From: Endozoicomonas elysicola
GTDB taxonomy: Bacteria > Pseudomonadota > Gammaproteobacteria > Pseudomonadales > Endozoicomonadaceae
Direction: 5' to 3'
DNA: 64,000 nt
Assembly: GCF_000710775.1 (NCBI RefSeq)
Contig: NZ_JOJP01000001.1
Coordinates: 4,229,810 to 4,293,809, forward strand
The notes below the pieces were generated by a model that saw nothing but the letters and a program-made list of their open reading frames with translations, was not told where the DNA came from and did no database searches. Of this stretch, positions 37,842 through 45,212 are shown one piece after another. The translations under genes were made by a program, and so were the position numbers. Position 1 is the first letter of the stretch; every line of letters begins with the position of its first letter.

Positions 37842-40016
37842 GTGGCTGAGAATACTGCGAGTCACATAGACTACAGTGTCACCCCAGATGTTAATCAGGA
37901 AAAAGTAATTCGAACCCTGGTTCTGAACGAAGGTAACCCCGAGAGCAAACGACAAGAGTTGTTGAATTATTTCCACCAGACTTTTGATCAGTATGACCTG
38001 CTATTTGAAACTCTGGCGCGCGAAGAAGCCTGGTATGAAAAAGCAATCCCCCTACGGCACCCTCTGATCTTCTATTACGGGCATACTGCTGCTTTTTTTA
38101 TCAACAAACTGATCACCGCTAAACTGATCCCAGAACGCGTTGACCCTTATATTGAGTCCACTGTCGCAATTGGTGTTGATGAAATGTCCTGGGATGATCT
38201 GGACGACAACAATTACAAATGGCCAACCGTTCAACAGGTTCGCGACTACCGCAGCAAAGTCAGGACACTGGTTTCCAGCTTTGTCCAGGACATGCCATTA
38301 GAGATACCCATCACCTGGGAAAGCCCAGCCTGGATCATTCTGATGGGTATTGAACATGAGCGCATTCACCTTGAAACTTCATCGGTACTAATTCGTCAGC
38401 TTCCAATCTCATACGTCCAGCCGCACAGCTCCTGGCAACACTGCACTGAAACAGGGTCAGCACCGGAAAACCGCCTGATTGATATTGATAGTCGATCGCT
38501 TCGTCTTGGCAAGGATTACGATAATTCTCTCTACGGCTGGGACAACGAATATGGACATTTCGAGGTTGAGGTCGCCCCCTTCAAAGCCAGCGAATATCTG
38601 GTCAGTAATCAGGAGTTCAAAACTTTTATGGATGCTGGCGGCTATGACAACGAACGTTGGTGGACGGATGAAGGCTGGGCCTGGGCAACGTTCAGCAACA
38701 GTGATGGCAAAGCCCGCCATCCCGAATTCTGGGTACCCGATGGGGATAGGTATCGCTACCGCACCATGCTGGAAGAAATCGACATGCCCTGGAACTGGCC
38801 CGCCGACGTTAACTGCCATGAAGCCCAAGCCTTTTGCCGCTGGAAGTCAGAAGTGACCGGAAAAAAGATCCAGCTACCCAGTGAAGCCGAATGGTACTGC
38901 CTGAGAGAAGCCATCGATACTGACCAGCCCTGGTGGGATAAAGCCCCTGGAAATATTAATCTCGAATATTGGTCCTCATCCTGCCCGGTTGACCGCTTCA
39001 GAACCGGACAACTGTGCGACATTATTGGCAATGTCTGGCAATGGACCACTACCCCCATTGACAGTTATGAAGGGTTCCGTGTTCACCCCTGCTACGATGA
39101 TTTTTCAACTCCAACCTTTGATGGACGCCACAACCTCATTAAAGGAGGCTGCTGGATCTCAACAGGCAACTACGCCATTAAAGATTCACGCTACGCCTTC
39201 CGCCGTCACTTTTTCCAACATGCAGGTTTCCGCTACGTTGAGTCCAACACTATGACCAACACCTCTAACAACCCATACGAAAGCGACTCACTGGTTGCAC
39301 AATACCTGGCATTCCACTTTGGTGAAATCTTCTTTGAAGTTCCCAACTATCCAGAAGCCTGTGCACGTATATGCTATGAAGTCAGCGGAGATACGCCTCG
39401 TACCCGAGCGCTGGATCTGGGCTGCTCCGTCGGACGCACCAGCTTCGAACTGGCTCGCTGGTTTCAGCATGTGGATGGCATCGACTTCTCCGCACGCTTT
39501 ATCTCAGCCGCAGCAGAATTGCAGGAACGGGGAAAAGTTCGCTACCACGTACCAACAGAAGGTGAACTGGGTGATTATTTCATTGCAGATATGAATGAAA
39601 TCGGACTGGGTGATATCAATACTAATAGAGTCCGCTTTACCCAGGGGGATGCCTGCAACCTGAAACCAATTCATAATGACTACGATCTGGTATTTGCCGG
39701 TAACCTGATTGATCGACTGAATAATCCAGCTCTATTCCTGGGCATGATTCATGAGCGCATCCGCCCTGGCGGCATCCTGGTTATCACTTCACCCTATACC
39801 TGGCTGGAAGAGTATACGCCCAAAGAGAACTGGCTCGGTGGAATCCGTGAAAATGGAGAAGCCGTTGACACCCATACAGGACTGCAGAGAGCGCTGAGCA
39901 CACATTTTGAGGAGGCACGCCCAGCTTTTGATATACCATTTGTAATCAGAGAGACTGCCCGAAAATATCAGCATACGGTAGCTCAGTGCACAATATGGAA
40001 GAGAAAAAGCGAATAG
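37842..40016 (+). CDS. ovoA: 5-histidylcysteine sulfoxide synthase with methyltransferase domain, OvoA
   Basis: Bifunctional ovothiol enzyme: an iron(II) sulfoxide synthase couples cysteine to C5 of histidine, and a C-terminal SAM domain methylates the final thiol. The GTG at 37842 after AGGAGAGG is preferred over a TTG at 37803; it gives 724 residues. Order: DinB-like domain (about 30-200) with His81 and the iron motif H-x3-H-x-E at His172/His176/Glu178; formylglycine-enzyme-like domain (about 225-460) with QLPSEAEWYCLREA, GNVWQWTTTP and the RYAFRRHFFQHAGFRYV end; methyltransferase (about 490-724) with ALDLGCSVGRTSFELAR. EgtB lacks the methyltransferase domain, so OvoA is favoured. The lyase OvoB is not in the window. 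Confidence 0.93.
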   Translation: MAENTASHIDYSVTPDVNQEKVIRTLVLNEGNPESKRQELLNYFHQTFDQYDLLFETLAREEAWYEKAIPLRHPLIFYYGHTAAFFINKLITAKLIPERVDPYIESTVAIGVDEMSWDDLDDNNYKWPTVQQVRDYRSKVRTLVSSFVQDMPLEIPITWESPAWIILMGIEHERIHLETSSVLIRQLPISYVQPHSSWQHCTETGSAPENRLIDIDSRSLRLGKDYDNSLYGWDNEYGHFEVEVAPFKASEYLVSNQEFKTFMDAGGYDNERWWTDEGWAWATFSNSDGKARHPEFWVPDGDRYRYRTMLEEIDMPWNWPADVNCHEAQAFCRWKSEVTGKKIQLPSEAEWYCLREAIDTDQPWWDKAPGNINLEYWSSSCPVDRFRTGQLCDIIGNVWQWTTTPIDSYEGFRVHPCYDDFSTPTFDGRHNLIKGGCWISTGNYAIKDSRYAFRRHFFQHAGFRYVESNTMTNTSNNPYESDSLVAQYLAFHFGEIFFEVPNYPEACARICYEVSGDTPRTRALDLGCSVGRTSFELARWFQHVDGIDFSARFISAAAELQERGKVRYHVPTEGELGDYFIADMNEIGLGDINTNRVRFTQGDACNLKPIHNDYDLVFAGNLIDRLNNPALFLGMIHERIRPGGILVITSPYTWLEEYTPKENWLGGIRENGEAVDTHTGLQRALSTHFEEARPAFDIPFVIRETARKYQHTVAQCTIWKRKSE

Positions 40017-40060
40017 ACTGAATTTCTGAACACAAGGAATTATACGTAATCAACCTTATT

Positions 40061-40090
40061 AGTCTAGCCCCCTCTTTCGGGGGCTAGACT
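40061..40090 (+). terminator. Perfect 12-bp hairpin after ovoA
   Basis: AGTCTAGCCCCC and GGGGGCTAGACT pair perfectly around a TCTTTC loop, 45 bp behind the ovoA stop. It is strong enough to be the ovoA terminator, but no U tract follows; instead the inverted-repeat element at 40090 begins at once. Confidence 0.55.
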
Positions 40091-40336
40091 CTGTTGACAT
40101 AAGTCTCCTTTCTCAGCTCCAGCCAAGTGCTTCTGGTTAGGAGCAAGAGCACAGGGACAACCTAAAGAGCACAAGTACTAGTACCTTTCAAGTTCTTGCA
40201 ACGACGGTAGAAGCAGTATTCCTGCTCGTAAATTCGCCTTCCAGCTTCGTTGCACTGGTTTTGATACATCTGCACCAGTTCGCCTTGTGAAATACGGCTT
40301 TACGAGCCACTGAGCCTGGAGCCATATGTCAACAGA
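40090..40336. mobile_element. Small element with 12-bp terminal inverted repeats (MITE-like)
   Basis: TCTGTTGACATA at 40090-40101 and its exact complement TATGTCAACAGA at 40325-40336 bound a 247-bp segment that codes for no recognisable transposase. On the minus strand an ATG inside the right repeat region opens a 46-codon frame, probably fortuitous. No clear target-site duplication is seen; the flanks share only a GGGGCTA motif at different distances. The size and ends fit a non-autonomous miniature transposable element, but only one copy is in the window. Confidence 0.5.
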
Positions 40337-40780
40337 ACCCAGGGGCTATCAGAGAATAGACGACCCTACTGCGGTGACAGCAAATTGTTCTAAAAATCCG
40401 CACTACAAACACAATCAAAAAAGCTTCTAAGAGCATTTATTAAGGAATGCAGAGATATTGACAACCATGTTTCTTCAAGTAGTGGTATGAATATGACATG
40501 CGTAATGATAAACAATGATCAATTGATAAAAGCTGAAGAAAAAAGTGATGAGGAAGAGGCAAAATTTAATGCATTCATTGCCTAAGAAGAAGGTCAATGA
40601 CTATCAACTGAATTTGTAAAACACCATTCCTTCCACCCTCAAAGAGTCAACATGCTTCTACGAACGAAAGAATATAGAGTTAAGCTTGGTTTTAATTAAT
40701 TTCGATCAATCAGCAAGGAAGAGTAGCTCTTCCTTGCCTTTAGGCACTTAACTTCAGGAATAATAGCTTCACGTCGCCAG
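40337..40780. other. AT-rich intergenic region with possible gene remnant
   Basis: Between the inverted-repeat element and tusA. A short plus-strand frame ending at 40585 (ATG at 40487, 32 codons, acidic: KAEEKSDEEEAKFNAFIA) continues open upstream to about 40395 without a start; it may be the tail of a decayed gene. No homology recognised. The region also holds the hairpin at 40713-40737. Confidence 0.35.
40713..40737. terminator. Hairpin downstream of tusA
   Basis: GCAAGGAAGAG and CTCTTCCTTGC form a perfect 11-bp stem with a TAG loop. It lies about 45 bp behind the tusA stop. No long U tract on either side, so it may be a terminator or an mRNA-end stabiliser. Confidence 0.5.
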
Positions 40781-41047
40781 TTAGATGCGCTTACGAATCA
40801 GATACACAAACTGATTACCTTGCTCATTCTGTAACAGCAGCGGGTGTTCCAGAAAATTACAGAACTTTGGGATATCACGTTTGGTGGAGGGGTCGGTAGC
40901 CAATACCCGGACCACCTCACCTGGCGACATATCCCTGATTTTATTGTGCAGCATCATCACGGGTTCCGGGCAAAACAGTCCACAGGTATCCAGCTCATGC
41001 TGCACTTCAACCTCTTCAATACTCTTTTCAAGCAACACGTCAGACAT
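40781..41047 (-). CDS. tusA: Sulfurtransferase TusA
   Basis: Small sulfur carrier that passes persulfide sulfur toward tRNA thiolation and other acceptors. The ATG at 41047 after a GAGGGG site gives 88 residues. The essential Cys lies in DTCGLFCPEPVMML, the C-P-x-P signature of the family; the DPSTKRDIPKFCNFLEH segment and the YLIRKR end also match E. coli TusA. The gene is just downstream of the MATE exporter gene. Confidence 0.93.
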   Translation of the reverse strand: MSDVLLEKSIEEVEVQHELDTCGLFCPEPVMMLHNKIRDMSPGEVVRVLATDPSTKRDIPKFCNFLEHPLLLQNEQGNQFVYLIRKRI

Positions 41048-41068
41048 CAAGCCCCTCAAACCAGCCTT

Positions 41069-42409
41069 TCATATAACGTCATGTCGGGTAGCAAACCAGA
41101 CATCATTCTTACTAAATCGGCGATAAACCCAGATCAACCCAAGGCTCCGGGCAGTCATAAATACGGTATAAGCCAGCCACAACCCCTGATTCCCCATATC
41201 ACGAAAAAGAAACCAGACTGGCAGAAAAACCAGAAACGTGGCGATCAATACGGTGTTCTGCATCATATCCGTTCTGACCGCACCAATAAAGACACCATCC
41301 AGCCAGAAACACCAGACTGCAATCAGAGGCATGGCTACCAGCCATGGTAGATAAACAGACGCTTGTTCTGCAACCTCTGGAATATTGGTCAACCAGCCCA
41401 ACAAAGAGTTCCCGCCAAGACCAAGAAACAGACAGAACAGCCCTCCACAGATCAAAGAACACCAGCCGGTCACTCTGACCACCTGATAAAACTGCCCGCG
41501 GTCTCCTTTGCCAATCGACTCACCTGTCAACGCTTCTGCTGCATGGGCAAAGCCATCCAGGCCATTGGAAATCAGCATCATCAAATTCAGAAGCAGTGCA
41601 TTGGCAGCCAGCACCTCATCTCCCAGACGGGCACCCTGGGCAGTAAAAAACGCCTGTATCGATAACAGACACAATGTACGAACAAATAAGTGGCGATTCA
41701 GCATGATCAACCGACGAAAAGCGGCAATATCAAACACCATTTCACGACTGAACTGACAGCCATCACCCGCCAGAATCCGCCTTACCATTAACAACCCAAG
41801 AGCCAGTGCCAGATAATCAGCGATCACCGTTGCCATCGCAGCACCCTGGGTCGCCCAGCCCAAACCGAGAACAAACAGCAAATCCAGCACAATATTGACT
41901 GCATTACCCAGCACCAGAATAAACAAAGGCCCCTTCGGCTTTTGCAAACCAATCAACCAACCAATCAGCGCAAAATTGACTAATACGGCTGGTGCCGAAA
42001 ATATCCGGGTCTGAAAATAGATTTCAGCCTGCCTTGCCACAACCTCACTGGCTTCAAAAAATGGCAAAGCAAAATGTAAGATCAACGGGGAACAGAGAAT
42101 CAGCACCAAGCCTGTTAGAGCAGCAAAAACCACGGACTGTAACAGCCACTTTCTGAGGGCATAATTGTCATTTCGACCCTTAGCCTGGGCAACAAGTCCA
42201 GTGGTTCCCATTCTCAGAAAACCAAAAGCCCAGAAAATCATACTGAACAGGGTTGCCGCTACGGCTACACCACCCAGGTATTCCGGAGAAGAGAGATGAC
42301 CAAGGACTGCAGCATCCACCAGCCCCAGCAGCGGTACTGAAATATTGGAGATAATGGCCGGCCAGGCAAAGTGCCATACACGCCGATAAGTTGCCGAAGC
42401 CGTTAGCAA
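41069..42409 (-). CDS. dinF: MATE family efflux transporter, DinF type
   Basis: Na+- or H+-driven multidrug exporter in the inner membrane. The 446-residue product has about 12 membrane segments and the DinF-type N-terminus (WHFAWPAIISNISVPLLGLVDAAVLGHL, shown in part), FGFLRMGTTGLVAQAKGR and LDGFAHAAEALTGESIG. Its substrate is unknown. The symbol follows the subfamily; in E. coli dinF is next to lexA, which is not the case here. Confidence 0.88.
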   Translation of the reverse strand: MLTASATYRRVWHFAWPAIISNISVPLLGLVDAAVLGHLSSPEYLGGVAVAATLFSMIFWAFGFLRMGTTGLVAQAKGRNDNYALRKWLLQSVVFAALTGLVLILCSPLILHFALPFFEASEVVARQAEIYFQTRIFSAPAVLVNFALIGWLIGLQKPKGPLFILVLGNAVNIVLDLLFVLGLGWATQGAAMATVIADYLALALGLLMVRRILAGDGCQFSREMVFDIAAFRRLIMLNRHLFVRTLCLLSIQAFFTAQGARLGDEVLAANALLLNLMMLISNGLDGFAHAAEALTGESIGKGDRGQFYQVVRVTGWCSLICGGLFCLFLGLGGNSLLGWLTNIPEVAEQASVYLPWLVAMPLIAVWCFWLDGVFIGAVRTDMMQNTVLIATFLVFLPVWFLFRDMGNQGLWLAYTVFMTARSLGLIWVYRRFSKNDVWFATRHDVI

Positions 42410-42512
42410 AGTACCAACTCCTTTTGTGCCTTAATCAAAAAAGAGCATTGTATAAAGCATTTCTGTTAACAGAAATAAGTAATCATTCACAGCAGAGTAT
42501 TAACATGCTCTA

Positions 42513-43916
42513 TTACAAATGCCTTATAGCTTTGAGCTGCAGATGTGATAAGGTTCTCCGCTGCCATCGACTCCCCTGCTTCTCGATAATTTCAAACCAG
42601 GCAGACAGCTTCATAAGCTGTTCGGAATCAGGATTCTCAGAATTAAGTCCCACCTTCACAGCACTCAATACAGTATCAAACTTCCCACTCGGGGGGTAAA
42701 AATATAATTGACTCAAAGCTTGGACTTTTCTTTTAAACGCCTGCCCTTTTCCTCCATATTTCTGGCAAAACCCTATGCTGTCAAATGCTTCTTTCAATAT
42801 ATCAAAATCTATTTGCATAGGATCACTTAATAGTTTTTCTATTTCTGCCATATGCTGCTTAGCAATTTTTGCCAGACATGAATGGATGTTGCCATTCTTT
42901 GGATAAAAAGCATTTAGCTTTTCCAACAGATTAAAATACTTACTCAGATTACATTCTGGCCTTTGCTCTGCTATTGATACCAGCTCCTGACATTTTCTTT
43001 CACTTAACGCTTCAAGCTCATTCTTAAATTTTTCTCTCTCACTAATGAGTTCATCAAAACATGCATACGCACTTTCAAGTACAGACAAACGGCCACTTTT
43101 ATCCCCAAAAGCATCCAGTGCAAATTTTGCTCTCAATAAGTGCAACTCCGCTTGATAGCATGCAATTACGCTATTACCTGGATACTCACTATGAATAACT
43201 TCAACTGCTGAAAAGCAATCCTCAAGCAGCATTACTGCATCACTCTGTGCTTTTTTAAACAGCCACTCACATTTTTTAGACTTTGCTTTTTCTATTTTTC
43301 CTAAAACATCTGAACTATCGGTACCATCCAAGCCTTTAACTTGCTGAAAAGCATCTATTGCTTGATCGACATCTTTCTCACCACGACACTTATCAAGATA
43401 AACATCTCCAAGCATAAGGCTTGCCTCCATATATAGTTTTTTTAATCCACTTCCATAATCAATCAGCTGTCGCAAAAAATTTATTTTCCTCTGAAATCCG
43501 TCAAGACATTTGTATTCAACTTGTCCACCTTTACACTTTAATACTAACTGATGGACAGAGTGATAAGTTTTATCAATCTTTATCCAATCACCAAGAACTT
43601 TCCGTATTTCATCACAACGCCCTATTTTTTTTCCATATAATGAAAACTCACTTTCAGTACAACCCTTCACTTTCTTATAAAGACATTCAGTATGAATAAG
43701 ATGAAGCTTATCTAGACCACAAGAAGTAGGAAATACCACTCGAAAAATATGAAATCCTCTCGCATATTCCTCTTGCAATCTAACACCATTTTCTCTGGAA
43801 AAATTTTTATCACATTGAACACATTTTTTTTCCACATCTGTCTTATATTTTCCTGATCCTTCAGTCGTTATTTGATCAAAATTTGCAACCCCAAAAGGCA
43901 CAGATACACTTGGCAT
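42513..43916 (-). CDS. Unknown protein with RING-H2-like Cys/His pattern
   Basis: Not recognised. The ATG at 43916 after GAGGGG gives 467 residues. Near the N-terminus eight potential zinc ligands come in RING-H2 order (C3H2C3): Cys32-x2-Cys35, Cys66, His72-x2-His75-x2-Cys78, Cys86 and Cys101. The piece HLIHTECL resembles the core of RING fingers; the 3-4 and 7-8 spacings are wider than usual. The remaining 360 residues are predicted helical, with TPR/Sel1-like stretches (MLGDVYLDKCRGEKDVDQAIDAFQQ, in part). The gene is AT-rich and divergent from the SPSB-like gene at 44219. A host-directed E3-like protein is possible; a plain zinc-binding scaffold is the alternative. Confidence 0.5.
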   Translation of the reverse strand: MPSVSVPFGVANFDQITTEGSGKYKTDVEKKCVQCDKNFSRENGVRLQEEYARGFHIFRVVFPTSCGLDKLHLIHTECLYKKVKGCTESEFSLYGKKIGRCDEIRKVLGDWIKIDKTYHSVHQLVLKCKGGQVEYKCLDGFQRKINFLRQLIDYGSGLKKLYMEASLMLGDVYLDKCRGEKDVDQAIDAFQQVKGLDGTDSSDVLGKIEKAKSKKCEWLFKKAQSDAVMLLEDCFSAVEVIHSEYPGNSVIACYQAELHLLRAKFALDAFGDKSGRLSVLESAYACFDELISEREKFKNELEALSERKCQELVSIAEQRPECNLSKYFNLLEKLNAFYPKNGNIHSCLAKIAKQHMAEIEKLLSDPMQIDFDILKEAFDSIGFCQKYGGKGQAFKRKVQALSQLYFYPPSGKFDTVLSAVKVGLNSENPDSEQLMKLSAWFEIIEKQGSRWQRRTLSHLQLKAIRHL

Positions 43917-44218
43917 AAAACCCCTCAAAAATTATTGATATTAAATCCACTTCAATACAAAGAGCATAGCCAAAGCGAAAAAATTTCAAACACTAAATTT
44001 TATGTTCTGCAAAATTCGGTTCAAAAATAAAAATCATTTTCTCATCCTGTATCATCCCCCCCCTACCTTTTATTTAAAAAATCAGAACTTCAGAATACTG
44101 ATGAATCCTGAAATACATTATCTTTCTCCTTTTCGAAGCCATAATGAGCTAAAAAATAGAACCTTTTCATTACAAAACTGTCTAGTTAACGATGAGCAAT
44201 TACTGAACAAATAAATAC
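43917..44218. other. AT-rich divergent intergenic region with a C8 tract
   Basis: About 300 bp separating the two eukaryote-like genes. It is strongly AT-rich apart from a run of eight C at 44056-44063. No operator is recognised. Promoters for both genes should lie here; A/T density makes individual boxes ambiguous. Confidence 0.4.
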
Positions 44219-45187
44219 ATGAACTTAAGAAGCCTTCTTTCATACTGTTTACCGTGTGTAACAGAGCCTTACCCCCCCACTCTCTCTCATACAAGCCAAC
44301 CGATCTCGCCAGAAAATACCTCTCAGCCAGGCGTCATCGCTCTAACAAATTTCGATTCACAAGTGGAAGCTAACAACAATGCTTTTTGGGAAGGAAGAAC
44401 GGTGGATCAAATGGTTACATTGCCCGAGTGCACTTATACATCTTTAAAATCCTTAGAACTACCGACTGCTACTCCCCCCCTAAGTAGCGTATGGGATCGA
44501 GCAAAGAGTAGTCGAAATATTCATATCCCAGATAGTGAACCGACAAAATTACATCGTCACCCTGTTGCCCAAAGCACTGATCTCGCCATGTCTGACACCG
44601 GATTTTTCAAAGGTACTCATATACTGGAAGTTGAATGGCCAGCCACTATGCGAGGTACCCATGCTGTTATTGGGGTGGCAATGCAAGAAATGCCCCTTAA
44701 TGGAACAGGCTATACAAACCTTCTTGGTAGCACAGAGAGCTCCTGGGGCTGGGATATAAAGAGAAACGAGTTACTTCATAATGATCAGATTCTTGGAAAT
44801 TACCCAAGAGACAAACCAAAGGAAACATTTGCAGCTCCGGAAAAGATAAAATGCATAATAGATATGGGCCAGGGAATCGTAGGATTCAAAATTGATGATA
44901 CCTATTTAGGAGATGCTTTTACTGAGCTAAAGGGGAAAACAGTTTTTCTCGCCGTATCTGCCGTTTGGGGACATGCAGAAATTAAAGTGCAGTACATAAC
45001 AGGAGAGGAAAACTATACTCCATTGTCACTACAGGCTATGACAAAACTTTCATTACGAAGTCTCGTTAGTTTTGAAGAACAAGCTCTTTCCCTTCCTGCT
45101 GCCCCACCTTTACAGAGATATATTGCAGATAAAGAAGCAACGGACTCTGATAACCAAGCACAGGAAAATGACCAGCAGAGTATTTGA
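44219..45187 (+). CDS. SPSB-like protein: SPRY domain with SOCS-box-like tail (eukaryote-type)
   Basis: Closely resembles animal SPSB proteins, substrate receptors of Elongin-Cullin5 ubiquitin ligases. An N-terminal polar stretch (1-80) precedes a SPRY domain (about 85-262) with HRHPVAQSTD at 112-121 (recalled as the same in SPSB1), MRGTHAVIGVA at 144-154, GYTNLLG, SWGWD and SAVWGH at 247-252. Tyr165 and Trp250 fall where SPSB proteins bind their peptide ligands. Residues 265-302 align with the SOCS box: SLQAMTKLSL at the Elongin-C-binding position (Thr where Cys is usual) and LSLPAAPPLQRYI at the Cullin box. No signal peptide is seen. The gene is AT-rich with two C7 runs. Gene transfer from an animal host is the simplest origin. 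Confidence 0.85.
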   Translation: MNLRSLLSYCLPCVTEPYPPTLSHTSQPISPENTSQPGVIALTNFDSQVEANNNAFWEGRTVDQMVTLPECTYTSLKSLELPTATPPLSSVWDRAKSSRNIHIPDSEPTKLHRHPVAQSTDLAMSDTGFFKGTHILEVEWPATMRGTHAVIGVAMQEMPLNGTGYTNLLGSTESSWGWDIKRNELLHNDQILGNYPRDKPKETFAAPEKIKCIIDMGQGIVGFKIDDTYLGDAFTELKGKTVFLAVSAVWGHAEIKVQYITGEENYTPLSLQAMTKLSLRSLVSFEEQALSLPAAPPLQRYIADKEATDSDNQAQENDQQSI

Positions 45188-45212
45188 TGCCTACTGGTCA
45201 TTTTATTCTCTT

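Noticed and set aside
38457-38828. 123-codon minus-strand frame within ovoA
   Set aside because: Antisense shadow of the formylglycine-enzyme-like domain of OvoA.
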